From contig NZ_AXWP01000052.1 of NCBI RefSeq assembly GCF_000482725.1, forward strand, positions 1 through 51,318: a stretch of DNA of 51,318 nucleotides, in the 5' to 3' direction. This DNA is from Psychromonas arctica DSM 14288. Lineage in GTDB: Bacteria; Pseudomonadota; Gammaproteobacteria; Enterobacterales; Psychromonadaceae. The translations under genes were made by a program, and so were the position numbers. How positions within the stretch are numbered: position 1 is the stretch's first letter; the number at the start of each line of letters is the position of its first letter. Below, piece after piece: positions 37,610 through 47,222 of the stretch. The notes beneath the pieces were generated by a model. It made no database searches. It saw nothing but the letters and a program-made list of their open reading frames with translations, and was not told where the DNA came from.

Positions 37610-38017
37610 TTATGCGCCAACAACTTCTGTTGCTTCAGCTTCAGCATCTGAACCATCCACTTGAAACTTCTCGATTAATGCGTTTTTTAATACCATTGCT
37701 TCAATCTCTAAGCCACATAATTCCTCATCCCAGTTAACACCCGCAAACACTTGTTGTTTTTGCATGCCGTCTAACCAAGAATCAAAAAAGACCTCTAAAG
37801 CAATACTTTCTACTTTATAGTTTTCCCACTCTTCGGTTTTTAACTTTTCAGCTAATTCAACATCAGACCAAAATAAATAAACAGCAGTGGCATCTTTATT
37901 ATCGTGCGCGTGACAATTTGCCCAACCTAAATTTTCATCAAACAAACCGAATAATTCATTGTTTGCAGCCACTTGTTCTACAAATAATTCTGCACGTTTT
38001 AAATATTGCTCTTTCAT
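37610..38017 (-). CDS. DUF2750 domain-containing protein
   Basis: A 135-residue acidic soluble protein. VYLFWSDVELAEKL, IALEVFFDSWLDGM and VNWDEELCGLEIE fit DUF2750. Function is unknown. It starts 11 bases after the ubiK stop on the same strand, so the two are probably co-transcribed. No motif suggests enzymatic activity. Confidence 0.8.
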   Translation of the reverse strand: MKEQYLKRAELFVEQVAANNELFGLFDENLGWANCHAHDNKDATAVYLFWSDVELAEKLKTEEWENYKVESIALEVFFDSWLDGMQKQQVFAGVNWDEELCGLEIEAMVLKNALIEKFQVDGSDAEAEATEVVGA

Positions 38018-38028
38018 TTGATTCCTAT

Positions 38029-38340
38029 TTACTCTTTTTCAATGTTTGTTGAATTATTTTCTGATGGGTTTTTATCAGTACTAGCTGAGTTGTTTTGATC
38101 TAACTTAGCTTCTAATTGCGCAAATTTCTCTTCCATTTGGTTGAGTTTTTCACGTGTACGCAATAGCACATGTGTTTGTACATCAAACTCCTCTCGGCTA
38201 ACCATATCTAACTTGCCTAGTTGAGCTTGTAATACTTGTTTAACTTTACGGTCAATTTCATTACCAAAGCTTTTTACACCTTCAGGCATTGCATCACTGA
38301 CTTGCTTTGCGATTTCTTCTAATTTCTGTGGATTAAACAT
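38029..38340 (-). CDS. ubiK: Ubiquinone biosynthesis accessory factor UbiK (YqiC family)
   Basis: A 103-residue protein. FNPQKLEEIAKQVSDAMP, then KVKQVLQAQLGKLDMVSREEFDVQ, and a coiled coil (LNQMEEKFAQLEAKL) match UbiK/YqiC. In E. coli it trimerises, binds UbiJ and lipid, and supports aerobic ubiquinone synthesis in the Ubi complex. The C-terminus is longer and Asn/Ser-rich. AAGGAG precedes the start. ubiG, acting in the same pathway, is elsewhere in this window. Confidence 0.9.
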   Translation of the reverse strand: MFNPQKLEEIAKQVSDAMPEGVKSFGNEIDRKVKQVLQAQLGKLDMVSREEFDVQTHVLLRTREKLNQMEEKFAQLEAKLDQNNSASTDKNPSENNSTNIEKE

Positions 38341-38579
38341 AAAAAGCTCCTTAATAATTAGCCGCTATTGTAAACCCCAGTTTACTTAATTTCTATGGGA
38401 ATATCCGAGCAATGCTTATTTTTTGATAAGCAAAAATGGCAACAAGCGATTTACACCACTTTCAGCACCGTTATTCCCCTTGTAATGAGGATTTGAAGCT
38501 TGAGGATTTAAGGCTTTAGCATTAATGTCCAATCGCAGAGGCTGTTTCAATAATTTTTGTTATTAACTTGAGCTTTTAG

Positions 38580-39461
38580 CTAAGCTTCTACACAATTCAG
38601 AAAAGCTTCAATCAAAGGTTCTGATAAGCGTGTTTTATAACAACACACCCCTAAATTAAATGAAGCAATCTCTCCCACTCCAGACAAGCTTTGAACGCGG
38701 TATCGCACTGGACTATTCTCAACAACAACATCTGGCACAACCCCAACCCCACAGCCTAAAGCGACCATACTGATCAAAGCTTCATGTCCTGCTACTTTTG
38801 CGTAAATTTGTGGTTTTCCTGATTTTAATGAACGGAACCAAGTATCAAAGCGACGGCGTATCGGCCCATGCTCAGGTAAAATAAAAGGAATATTTTTCCA
38901 GTCTATCGGTGATTGCTTGATCGTTTGAGTAACCGCACAGGGAATAGTAGGCACGACAATAGATAAAGGAATTTCAGCTAATTGGCTGAAATGTAAACGC
39001 GCAGGAAAGTTATCCGGAAGCGCGGTGATCGCAAAATCAACTTGATGCAGCATTACTTGCTCAATCGCAACGGCACTATCTCCGGTAGATAGTTTTATAT
39101 CGACATTAGGATGAATACGTCTAAATCGTTCTAGGATAGGAGGAAGATGACTATAGGCTGCCGTCACTGAGCAATATAAATTAATTTCACCTTCTAATTC
39201 ATTAGAGCCTTTAGTGATCGAATGTTTGAGCAATTCCCATTGCTCTATTTGCTGAATGGCAAACTGTTTAAAAGCGACACCCGCTTCAGTTAATAATACT
39301 GAACGATTATCGCGTATCAACAAGCTGCAGCCAAGTTCCTCTTCCAAACGTTGGATAAGTCGGCTTAAAGTAGATGGACTCACATGCATGGCTAATGCAG
39401 TTTTTGAAAAATGTAGGCTTTGACTTAAATGAACAAACGTTTGTAATGACTTAATATCCAT
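38580..39461 (-). CDS. ilvY: LysR-type activator IlvY
   Basis: A 293-residue LysR regulator. The N-terminal helix-turn-helix is MDIKSLQTFVHLSQSLHFSK then MHVSPSTLSRLIQRLEEELG, followed by a type 2 periplasmic-binding-like sensor domain (residues 90-290). IlvY activates ilvC in response to acetolactate or acetohydroxybutyrate. Sequence and proximity to ilvC support the name. Unlike E. coli, it is not directly divergent from ilvC; sseA lies between them. Confidence 0.9.
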   Translation of the reverse strand: MDIKSLQTFVHLSQSLHFSKTALAMHVSPSTLSRLIQRLEEELGCSLLIRDNRSVLLTEAGVAFKQFAIQQIEQWELLKHSITKGSNELEGEINLYCSVTAAYSHLPPILERFRRIHPNVDIKLSTGDSAVAIEQVMLHQVDFAITALPDNFPARLHFSQLAEIPLSIVVPTIPCAVTQTIKQSPIDWKNIPFILPEHGPIRRRFDTWFRSLKSGKPQIYAKVAGHEALISMVALGCGVGVVPDVVVENSPVRYRVQSLSGVGEIASFNLGVCCYKTRLSEPLIEAFLNCVEA

Positions 39462-39527
39462 TTAACGTGCCTTATTTATTTTATTTAGCATTATTGTGCA
39501 CACTTTATTGTGTTCGCTTATTGAAAA

Positions 39528-40397
39528 CTAATTCGTCGTTTTTTGCACGACAGGTAAATTTTCATTTGCGCCCCACTCACTCCATGAACCGTCATAGACA
39601 CTTAACGCATCATAACCAGCAATTTTAGCGGCTAAAGCAAGAATACAAGCAGTCACACCGGATCCACAGCTAAATACCAAACGTTGTTTTTGCGGCATTA
39701 ATGCCTCAAATATTTGCGCCAACTGATAAGCATTTTTCATGGTCTTATTATTTAATATTTCGTCAATGGGTAAATTGATCGCTGATGGCATATGCCCTGA
39801 ACGCAATCCAGGTCTAAACTCAGGTTCTTCGCCTAAAAAACGGGCTTTAGGTCTGGCATCAATAATTGATACTCCTCGCTTATCAATCGCATCATGTACC
39901 TGTTCTTTATTGCTGATTAATTCAGGTTGATAAACCGCTTTAAAATTACCTTGCTGATAGCCATCAATACAAGGAGGTTGAGTATCTACACTCAATCCCG
40001 CTTCTTTCCAAGCAGACAAACCACCATCTAATACGGCAATATTATTAAACCCCATCGCTTTAAACATCCACCACACTCTTGGGCTGGAGAAAATGCCAAT
40101 ACTGTCATAAACCACAATGGCATGGTCATTATTAATACCTAATAATTGCGCTGATAGTTCAAAATGCTGAGCAGTGGGCATCATATGGGGCAATGCACTT
40201 TTTTTATCACAGACTTCACGGTCAAAATCGAAAAAACGCGAATGATCGATACGTTCACTCAACCACTCTTGATAACCATTACGCATTGTCATCGGCATGT
40301 GCCAGCTTGCGTCTAACAGAATCAAGTTTGTATGATGCAAGTGTTCAGCCAACCATTCGACCGAAACCAAGTCACTCGGCAATACCAGTAAAGACAT
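39528..40397 (-). CDS. sseA: 3-mercaptopyruvate sulfurtransferase
   Basis: A two-domain rhodanese that transfers sulfur from 3-mercaptopyruvate to thiol acceptors. The N-terminal inactive domain includes LLDASWHMP and HSRFFDFD; the C-terminal domain has IDARPKARFLGEEPE and the active-site loop VFSCGSGVTA. CGSGVT is the mercaptopyruvate-type loop rather than the thiosulfate-type CRKGVT. I start at 40397, because AAGGAG lies six bases upstream; 40448 has no site. The product has 289 residues. It lies 66 bases upstream of ilvY on the same strand and may be co-transcribed with it. Confidence 0.93.
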   Translation of the reverse strand: MSLLVLPSDLVSVEWLAEHLHHTNLILLDASWHMPMTMRNGYQEWLSERIDHSRFFDFDREVCDKKSALPHMMPTAQHFELSAQLLGINNDHAIVVYDSIGIFSSPRVWWMFKAMGFNNIAVLDGGLSAWKEAGLSVDTQPPCIDGYQQGNFKAVYQPELISNKEQVHDAIDKRGVSIIDARPKARFLGEEPEFRPGLRSGHMPSAINLPIDEILNNKTMKNAYQLAQIFEALMPQKQRLVFSCGSGVTACILALAAKIAGYDALSVYDGSWSEWGANENLPVVQKTTN

Positions 40398-40782
40398 AAA
40401 AACTCCTTTTAAGACAACAAGATAAAAAGTGTAAACGTTAACAATCAATAATTATAAAACAACATGTTCAAATCAACAATAATCTCTATAAGGGTTCAAG
40501 ATACAGCATTGTTAAATTAGGTGTGATAAAAAAGTAATACTTTTTCTATAACTGCAATAATAAAGGTAGTATATTTCACTTTCTGCAACATGACATTGCT
40601 AATATATCATTTTGCGCAATATTACTTATACGTTATAGTGACCATCGAAATGTAAACAACGTTCAATATTAAACGTTATATTCGATTGTATTAAATATTA
40701 GATCTAAGTTTTCAGCAAAAATAGAACACTTAATTATTACGATTGATTTTACCCCTATTAATTTATTTTGGAGCTCAGCTAA
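40398..40782. promoter_or_regulatory. Divergent sseA/ilvC control region
   Basis: This 385-base gap holds the ilvC promoter and, facing away, that of sseA-ilvY. Candidate IlvY sites are the TTGCGCAA palindrome (40612-40619) and nearby CTGCAA and ATTGC half-sites (40545-40600). AACGTT / AAACGTT (about 40657-40677) is another symmetric pair. A GGAG ribosome site lies nine bases before the ilvC ATG. Assignment of sites to IlvY is inference only. Confidence 0.4.
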
Positions 40783-42264
40783 ATGGCTAACTACTTTAAC
40801 ACTCTTCCTCTACGTGAGAAGTTACATCAACTAGGTCAATGTCGTTTTATGGATCGCAGCGAATTTGCTGAAGGAAGTGAAGCATTAAAAGGCAAAAAAG
40901 TAGTTATCATCGGTTGTGGTGCACAAGGTTTAAACCAAGGTTTAAACATGCGCGATTCAGGCCTTGACGTTTCTTACACTTTACGTGCTGCAGCCATCGC
41001 TGAAAAACGTCAATCATGGAAAAATGCAACGGAAAATGGTTTCACAGTAGGCACGTACGAAGAGCTAATTCCACAAGCAGACTTACTATGTAACTTAACA
41101 CCTGACAAACAGCATACTGCTGTAGTTGGCGCTGTTATGCCTCTTATGAAAGAAGGTGCAACATTAGCTTACTCACACGGTTTCAATATCGTTGAAGAAG
41201 GTATGCAAGTACGTGAAGATATCACTGTTATCATGTGTGCACCTAAATGTCCTGGTTCTGAAGTACGTGAAGAATACAAACGCGGTTTCGGTGTTCCAAC
41301 ACTAATTGCTGTTCACCCAGCAAATGATCCGCAGGGTCACGGCCTTGCATGGGCTAAAGCATACGCATCTGCTACAGGTGGTGATCGTGCTGGTGTACTT
41401 ATGTCTTCTTTTGTTGCTGAAGTTAAATCTGACCTGATGGGTGAGCAAACTATCCTTTGTGGCATGTTACAAACTGGCGCAATCTTAGGTTATGAAAAAA
41501 TGGTTGCTGACGGTCTTGAGCCAGCATACGCTTCTAAACTAATTCAATACGGTTGGGAAACAGTCACTGAAGGCCTTAAATACGGCGGCATCACTAACAT
41601 GATGGATCGTCTATCTAACCCAGCTAAAATCAAAGCGTTTGATATGTCTTTACAACTTAAAGATATTCTACGCCCATTATTCAACAAGCATATGGATGAC
41701 ATCATTGAAGGTGAATTCTCTGCAACTATGATGGCTGACTGGGCTAACGATGACGTTAATCTACTTAAATGGCGCGCGGCAACTGCTGAAACTGGTTTCG
41801 AAAAGCAACCAGCTGGTGACATGGAAATCGGTGAACAAGAATTCTACGACCACGGTATTTTCTTAGTCGCAATGATTAAAGCAGGTGTTGAGCTAGCATT
41901 TGAAGCAATGACTGCATCAGGTATCATCGAAGAGTCTGCATACTACGAGTCTCTACATGAAACACCACTTATTGCTAACACTATCGCTCGTAAGAAACTT
42001 TACGAAATGAACGTTGTTATCTCTGATACGGCAGAATACGGCTGTTACCTGTTTGACCACGCTGCAAAACCACTACTTGCAGACTTCGTTAAAGCAATGA
42101 GCCCACAATACCTAGGTTCAGCACTTGAAGTTAAGTCTAACTCTGTTGATAACGCACGTTTAATCGAAATCAACGAAGAAATTCGTAGCCACCCAGTAGA
42201 AATCGTAGGTAAGAAACTACGCGGTTACATGAAAGACATGAAAACAATCGTAGAAGCTTCTTAA
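40783..42264 (+). CDS. ilvC: Ketol-acid reductoisomerase, class II (long form)
   Basis: The enzyme makes the dihydroxy-acid precursors of valine and isoleucine, using NADPH. At 493 residues it is the duplicated long form (E. coli 491). The NADPH loop is [20 protein letters not shown] (from about residue 40), and both Mg-binding C-terminal knotted domains are present ([12 protein letters not shown], then [16 protein letters not shown]). It carries a typical KMKTIVEAS-like end, of which a decayed second copy lies at 44103-44166. Codon use looks optimised, as expected for a highly expressed gene. A terminator follows. Confidence 0.97.
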   Translation: MANYFNTLPLREKLHQLGQCRFMDRSEFAEGSEALKGKKVVIIGCGAQGLNQGLNMRDSGLDVSYTLRAAAIAEKRQSWKNATENGFTVGTYEELIPQADLLCNLTPDKQHTAVVGAVMPLMKEGATLAYSHGFNIVEEGMQVREDITVIMCAPKCPGSEVREEYKRGFGVPTLIAVHPANDPQGHGLAWAKAYASATGGDRAGVLMSSFVAEVKSDLMGEQTILCGMLQTGAILGYEKMVADGLEPAYASKLIQYGWETVTEGLKYGGITNMMDRLSNPAKIKAFDMSLQLKDILRPLFNKHMDDIIEGEFSATMMADWANDDVNLLKWRAATAETGFEKQPAGDMEIGEQEFYDHGIFLVAMIKAGVELAFEAMTASGIIEESAYYESLHETPLIANTIARKKLYEMNVVISDTAEYGCYLFDHAAKPLLADFVKAMSPQYLGSALEVKSNSVDNARLIEINEEIRSHPVEIVGKKLRGYMKDMKTIVEAS

Positions 42265-42290
42265 TAATTAATTAAATAAGTTTTCTATTT

Positions 42291-42317
42291 AAGCCAAGCA
42301 GTTAGCTTGGCTTTTTT
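42291..42317 (+). terminator. Terminator of ilvC
   Basis: AAGCCAAGC, an AGTTA loop and GCTTGGCTT form a nine-pair stem, followed by TTTTG. It lies 26 bases past the ilvC stop. The rest of the gap to 42575 is AT-rich with no gene. Confidence 0.88.
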
Positions 42318-42575
42318 GTATCTAAAATCAGCTAAGGACTACTTCTATATCGATAACAGGAACAAGATAACAACCGACAATACATCAAGTAATTTTTACT
42401 AATACTTATGTCACCTTAACAAGGTTATGTGCACCTTTTCACTAAAAAGCATTTTTTCTAAAAATTAATTACTACTTTTGAATTAACCTACTACACTAAT
42501 TTAAACCAATAATCTTTTCAAATAAATGCAATAAACACCACTATAAAATCATATTGATAGAGGGATATTCTAATT

Positions 42576-43895
42576 ATGTTTATGAATAAGGCATTAAAAG
42601 AGGAAAACGCACAATTAAAAAGAGAACTACATTTTCTTAAACAGATAAGTAATAGCCTCGATGAAGATATGATACGGTTTTCATTAGATAGTGAAGGTAA
42701 AATTACTGAAACTAATGCAATGGTTGAATCAGAGCTAGGCTATACAGGCAAAGATGTTGTTGGCAAATACTTTATTGATTTAATTCCAGCTTATTATCGT
42801 GATACCAACCATTTCAAAGCACTTACTCAGGCATTGAAATCTGGCAAAAATTGGCATGGTGCTGTTCAAGCGAATAAAAACAATGGTCAAGAAACATGGT
42901 TAAGATCGATGTTAGAACCAGTATATAACCATCAAGACTCTTTAAGCTCGTTCATCGTCCTCTCTGCTGAATTAACCAGAACCATTGAAAACTCTCGTCA
43001 ACAACAGGATATTCTAGAAGCCATAGACCGCTCTATGTCTACAATTGAGTTTACGCCAAAAGGTGAAGTACTTACCGCTAATAAAAATTTCCTTGGGGGG
43101 ATGGGCTACAGTCTCAACGAGATAAAAGGAAAACATCATAAAATATTTTGTGATCCTGAAGAAGTGAACTCGCCAGAATATGAGGCATTTTGGAATAAGC
43201 TTGCAAAGGGAGAACATGTATCCAACCGTTTCAAACGCATTGATAGTTCAGGCCGAGAAATATGGTTGGAAGCGTCCTATAACCCTGTACATAATGATAA
43301 AGGTGAGCTTTATAAGGTCATTAAATTTGCTACTTTAATCACATCACAAATAGAGCAAGAACAAGCAGCTATTGAAGCCTCAAGAATTGCCCATACCGTT
43401 TCTAAAGAAACACGCCATCAATCAGAAAAATGTAAAGATATCATTCAAGATACTATTAATGGAATGCAACAACTAACCAAACAAATGGAAACTGTAAGTA
43501 ACAGTATTAAATCACTAAATAAACACTCTGAACATATCAGCGATTTAGCTGGTAATGTGAAAGGCATTGCAGAACAAACTAACTTATTAGCACTGAACGC
43601 AGCTATTGAAGCAGCGCGAGCAGGAGAGCAAGGTAGAGGTTTTGCGGTGGTCGCAGACGAAGTCAGAAAACTAGCATCAAGAACAAATACTACAACAGAA
43701 GAAATAAGTAAGGTTGTAAATGAAAACCTTCATCAAATGTCAGAAGCTATCACTGCCATTGATCAATCTATAAAAGAAGCAAGTAATGCATTAGAGTTTT
43801 CTAACGAAGCCGGCATTACGATAGTTGAAATTCAAAATGGAGCAATGAGAGTAGTGGAAGCTATTGAGAATTTTAATCAAAATATCAGATCTTAA
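42576..43895 (+). CDS. Soluble PAS-PAS methyl-accepting chemotaxis protein, BdlA-like
   Basis: A 439-residue chemoreceptor with no membrane segment. A short N-terminal coiled coil ([16 protein letters not shown]) is followed by PAS 1 (about 28-135), PAS 2 (about 148-262) and a short MCP signalling domain (265-435). The signalling domain carries the tip signature [20 protein letters not shown], followed by [19 protein letters not shown]. The same layout occurs in P. aeruginosa BdlA, a biofilm-dispersal regulator, and in Aer-like energy sensors. Whether the PAS domains bind heme or FAD cannot be told. No CheA/CheW genes are nearby. It sits between ilvC and a decayed copy of the ilvC end. Confidence 0.88.
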   Translation: MFMNKALKEENAQLKRELHFLKQISNSLDEDMIRFSLDSEGKITETNAMVESELGYTGKDVVGKYFIDLIPAYYRDTNHFKALTQALKSGKNWHGAVQANKNNGQETWLRSMLEPVYNHQDSLSSFIVLSAELTRTIENSRQQQDILEAIDRSMSTIEFTPKGEVLTANKNFLGGMGYSLNEIKGKHHKIFCDPEEVNSPEYEAFWNKLAKGEHVSNRFKRIDSSGREIWLEASYNPVHNDKGELYKVIKFATLITSQIEQEQAAIEASRIAHTVSKETRHQSEKCKDIIQDTINGMQQLTKQMETVSNSIKSLNKHSEHISDLAGNVKGIAEQTNLLALNAAIEAARAGEQGRGFAVVADEVRKLASRTNTTTEEISKVVNENLHQMSEAITAIDQSIKEASNALEFSNEAGITIVEIQNGAMRVVEAIENFNQNIRS

Positions 43896-43935
43896 CAAAG
43901 TATATTTGCTCCGTTCTGACACAGAATAGTAACCT

Positions 43936-43979
43936 AACCGCTACATTAATATTTAACAATATTAATGTAGCGGTTTTAT
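43936..43979 (+). terminator. Long perfect hairpin terminator of the chemoreceptor gene
   Basis: AACCGCTACATTAATATT, a four-base loop and the exact complement (43958-43975) make an 18-pair stem, followed by TTATATATTT. It is 40 bases after the stop codon. The stem is unusually long for a terminator, but position and T tract fit. Confidence 0.8.
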
Positions 43980-44102
43980 ATATTTGAAACTAAATTATTT
44001 TTGAGGTGAACTATTCTATAAATGAGTTACTTTTTAAATAATAAGTCGCAGGCAGGCAATTTCACCTTATTCACTTTAAAAAGTCGTATTACTGACCCGG
44101 TC

Positions 44103-44166
44103 AGTAAGAAACTACGTTACGTTATGAAAACACGAAAGCGATGAAAACTATCGTTGAAGCTTTTTA
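44103..44166 (+). pseudogene. Decayed copy of the ilvC 3' end
   Basis: GTAAGAAACTACG (44103-44115) is identical to ilvC 42209-42221. ATGAAAACTATCGTTGAAGC then TTTTTAA (44140-44166) matches the ilvC end (42238-42264) with three mismatches, including the stop codon. Between them the copy carries frameshifting insertions. No other ilvC sequence is recognisable upstream. It lies about 1.9 kb beyond ilvC in the same orientation, on the far side of the chemoreceptor gene. The whole gap 43896-44215 contains no other gene. Confidence 0.75.
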
Positions 44167-44215
44167 ACATTTAAATTCACCCGTTTAGTAGGTATTAAAA
44201 AGAAACGATGACATT

Positions 44216-44827
44216 TTATGCGAATGTCGGTAATAACGAGCGGATCCCATCAATAAACATTTGTACTGACATGATCAGTAGTAACATGCCCATCAGCCTT
44301 TCTAACGCTTTTAGCCCTTTAGTTCTAAGGATTTTATAAAGCTGTGTCGAGAATAATAAAACCATGGCCGATAACAACCAAGCTAATAATAATGAAGCAA
44401 ATAATTCACCAGTATGGTCTGTATTAGTTTTAGCTAAGACTAACAATGTTGCTAATGCGGCAGGCCCTGCAATCATTGGCATCGCTATCGGAACTACTAA
44501 GGGTTCGTCACCTTTTGTCGTAGCAAAAAGATCTGAACCATCGGAGTTAGGAAAAATCATTTTCAAAGCAATCACAAAGAAAATAATTCCACCAGAAATT
44601 GTTATGGCCTCTGTTTGAAGATGAAATAAACTTAAAAATCGCTCTCCAAAAAATAAGAAAATAAGCAATATGACTAAACCAATTACCATCTCTCTAACAA
44701 TTATTGTTGCATGCCTTTTCTTATCTATATTTTTTAAAATGCTTAATAATAACGGTACATTGCCTAATGGATCGAGTATAAAAAATAATAAAATAGCAGT
44801 AGAAAAAATCGGAAATGAACTTTCCAT
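44216..44827 (-). CDS. yhgN: YhgN/MarC family inner-membrane protein
   Basis: A 203-residue protein with six predicted membrane helices. FFILDPLGNVPLLLSIL at the start, ISGGIIFFVIALKMIFP, PIAMPMIAGPAALATLLVL and the end LERLMGMLLLIMSVQMFIDG are the MarC-family signatures; details resemble E. coli YhgN more than MarC. Some relatives (SnatA) export small amino acids, and E. coli YhgN has no settled function. It stands alone, with a GGTGC-type weak ribosome site before the ATG. Confidence 0.85.
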   Translation of the reverse strand: MESSFPIFSTAILLFFILDPLGNVPLLLSILKNIDKKRHATIIVREMVIGLVILLIFLFFGERFLSLFHLQTEAITISGGIIFFVIALKMIFPNSDGSDLFATTKGDEPLVVPIAMPMIAGPAALATLLVLAKTNTDHTGELFASLLLAWLLSAMVLLFSTQLYKILRTKGLKALERLMGMLLLIMSVQMFIDGIRSLLPTFA

Positions 44828-45045
44828 AGAAAAGCACCTTATGTATTAATAAATGATAGGATTAAATACAGGTTATTGTAGGGGGTTAAATATAGAGAGC
44901 AATGTGTTAATAGCGCTTACTAGTCAATAAGCAATTAATAAGTTAGCCAAACAATAAGCCTTAGCATTATATATTGTTAATAGTACACACAAGCCATATA
45001 ATTTAATCAATACACTTACCCATAATGTAAAATACAAGGTTATCA

Positions 45046-45297
45046 ATGAATCCAATTATTGCAATTTTAAAAGAGCACAACGTAAGTGATGCAAAAGTAA
45101 AATCACTTTTTGAAGCATTAACTCAAAACCCCATGATGGCACTCAGCCTTGTGCAGGAGTTAGGCATTCCTCCAGAACAATTAAAACAGTTGATGGGGAC
45201 AATAATGACTCAGCCTCATTTAATTAAAGAAGCTACAGATGAATTGGGTTTAGACTTTGCAAAAGTACAAGAAGCAAAAGAAAAATTAAATAAATAA
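45046..45297 (+). CDS. DUF2999 family small protein
   Basis: An 83-residue helical protein. MNPIIAILKEHNVSD, ALTQNPMMALSLVQELGIPP and ELGLDFAKVQEAKEKL match my memory of DUF2999. No signal peptide or metal site. AAGG precedes the start by seven bases. Function is unknown. It is monocistronic. Confidence 0.75.
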   Translation: MNPIIAILKEHNVSDAKVKSLFEALTQNPMMALSLVQELGIPPEQLKQLMGTIMTQPHLIKEATDELGLDFAKVQEAKEKLNK

Positions 45298-45362
45298 TTT
45301 ATGCAATTTGCCAGTTAAATTATAGACTCCTGTCTTTAGGGAACTTTAAAAATATTTCCCTT

Positions 45363-45398
45363 AAAAAAGCCGTTCGACTTATGTGAGCGGCATTTTTT
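45363..45398 (+). terminator. Terminator of the DUF2999 gene
   Basis: AAAAAAGCCG and CGGC-ATTTTTT form a GC core with extended A-T pairing across a 15-base loop. It lies 65 bases after the stop codon and could act in both directions. Confidence 0.65.
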
Positions 45399-45436
45399 AC
45401 AGGATCAATAATGGAGCCAGAAAGTCACTAAGTAGA

Positions 45437-45715
45437 TTAACAACCGAATTTCCCATTATTATTTTTCCATTCTGATTCAGCCACAACAGATATTTTCAAT
45501 CGTATCTCAATGCGTGGCAATTTCACCATTTTCAAATTTGAATATATCAAATTCAACTTTAGGACCCCAGATTCATATTTGCTATCTATGGCAGAGTGAT
45601 CGCGATCGGTAAATGTACGTTTAACTTGTGCTTTCATAATGCCTTTAGGCAATTGATAAAGCGTTTCAGAAAACCTGCTAAAGCATTTTTATTGCTAATC
45701 AATAAGCAAACTCAA
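45437..45715 (-). pseudogene. Decayed SnoaL/NTF2-like protein gene
   Basis: No single frame is complete, but pieces of one SnoaL-like (nuclear transport factor 2 fold) protein follow each other on the minus strand. First comes NKNALAGF, then LPKGIMKAQVKRTFTDRDHS and AIDSKYESG. After a one-base loss the next frame gives PKVEFDIFKFENGEIATH, a stop where relatives have Trp, and DTIENI. A last shift gives ESEWKNNNGKF. The order FDIFKFENG...HWD...NGKF is typical of the family. A 71-codon open frame spans part of it but crosses the shifts. The gene is dead, and its original role cannot be deduced. Confidence 0.5.
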
Positions 45716-45725
45716 CACCTTATTA

Positions 45726-47222
45726 TCATCCTATTTTAGTCAAACAAAAATTGAAACTTGTCCCCTTACCTATCTGGCTATCAACATTAATTTCAGACTG
45801 CAATAAATGTAATAATTTTTGTGTGATAGCCAATCCTAACCCACCATGTTCTTTACTATCACAAATAGCATTACTCGCACGATAACGAGCATCAAAAATA
45901 TAGGCTAATTCATTTTCATTAATTCCAGTACCATTATCGATAACCGATAGATTAAGTTGGTTATTTGGCTTTTCATCAACCTGTATTGTGATTTTCCCAC
46001 CTGCTGCGGTATGCCTAATCGCATTATCAATTAAGTTACTTAATACTCTTTCTAATTTACCGATATCCGTATAAACCAAAAACTCACACTGCTCAGGGGA
46101 TATATTCAGGGTTAACCCTTTTTCTTGTAAGCGATGTTGAAATTTAGCAGCAATATCATGTAATAACTCGGCTAAAGGAAATGTTTCTAAATCTAAGGTA
46201 ACTTGCCCGCCATCTAGATGTGCTAATTCAAAAATTTGATCCACCAGCTTTTTTAGTTGATTGGCATTTTTAAAAGCAATATCGATAAATCGTTGGTGTT
46301 GTTCGCTACTGAGTTGAGCCCCTTTTAATTGAATCGTTTCAAGGTATCCTTGTAAAGCAGCAAGAGGTGTACGTAAATCATGGGAAAGATCAGTTAACAT
46401 CTCTCGCCGTTTTTTGTCGTTTGCCTGTAATTGCACAAATTGATAATTAATTTGCTCAGCCATTTCATTAAACGCACTGCCTAGCTCATGAATTTCATTA
46501 TGTTTAGCCGCTGGCCATTGTTGCAATATGACCTTATTTTTTTCAAATCCAGCCTGTTTAAAAGCGCGAACATTCTCAGTCAATTGTTTTAGCGGTTGAG
46601 TCAAAAAGCGTAATAATGCTATCAACACCAAAAAGAAGAAAACCATCACACTGAATAAAAATACCCACGACTGTGAAAGATGTTGTTCTGATAACACATC
46701 GGCAAAGATTGAATCATATTTTTCGCCACCGATAATGGTATATAAATAACCTTGTAAATTATCACCATTATAAATTGGCGCGGCTGAAAATATCTTTTGT
46801 GCGCAGGCGATCCCTTCACAATTATTACGCGGATCATCACCGTATATTGGCAATGATTTTTTATGGTTAATAAAATCGACTAAAGGTGCAATATCAATTT
46901 GTTCGCGTTTTACTTTACCGGGCTCTGCGGAATAACTGAGAATACTGCCACTGGGTGCGATAAAATAAAATTCAAAACTTGGCCCAAGAATCATTAAACT
47001 GTGGAACAGGTTTTTTAATTCACGGTAATCATAAACACCTTCTTTTAATAAAGGGTTATCGTTACCTAGATGCTCCGCTAATTGAAGATGTAAACGCTGT
47101 TCAGCTTCATGGCGAGAACTCACTTCAAGCTTTGCAGACCACCATGTAAAAGTGCAGGCAATAGCAAGGAAAAGTAATACTAGCGCAATGCTAATACGCT
47201 GATAAAGAGAGAGTATCATCAA
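45726..47222 (-). CDS. Sensor histidine kinase of the spondin cluster
   Basis: A 498-residue membrane kinase. Helix 1 (ISIALVLLFLAIACTFTWW, residues 10-28) and helix 2 (about 185-205) flank a periplasmic sensor domain with a cysteine pair (C135, C140 in NCEGIAC). A HAMP linker (206-260) follows, then the phosphoacceptor LSHDLRTPL (H281), the N box NLIDNAIRHT, and G boxes DNGTGI and GGLGLAI. All catalytic motifs are intact. The start overlaps the response regulator stop by four bases, so the two are co-translated. The ligand is unknown; the cysteines suggest a disulfide or redox-sensitive loop. Confidence 0.92.
   Translation of the reverse strand: MMILSLYQRISIALVLLFLAIACTFTWWSAKLEVSSRHEAEQRLHLQLAEHLGNDNPLLKEGVYDYRELKNLFHSLMILGPSFEFYFIAPSGSILSYSAEPGKVKREQIDIAPLVDFINHKKSLPIYGDDPRNNCEGIACAQKIFSAAPIYNGDNLQGYLYTIIGGEKYDSIFADVLSEQHLSQSWVFLFSVMVFFFLVLIALLRFLTQPLKQLTENVRAFKQAGFEKNKVILQQWPAAKHNEIHELGSAFNEMAEQINYQFVQLQANDKKRREMLTDLSHDLRTPLAALQGYLETIQLKGAQLSSEQHQRFIDIAFKNANQLKKLVDQIFELAHLDGGQVTLDLETFPLAELLHDIAAKFQHRLQEKGLTLNISPEQCEFLVYTDIGKLERVLSNLIDNAIRHTAAGGKITIQVDEKPNNQLNLSVIDNGTGINENELAYIFDARYRASNAICDSKEHGGLGLAITQKLLHLLQSEINVDSQIGKGTSFNFCLTKIG

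Noticed and set aside
45437-45652. 71-codon open frame as a real small gene
   Set aside because: It crosses frame changes within a recognisable SnoaL-like protein, so it is better read as part of a pseudogene.
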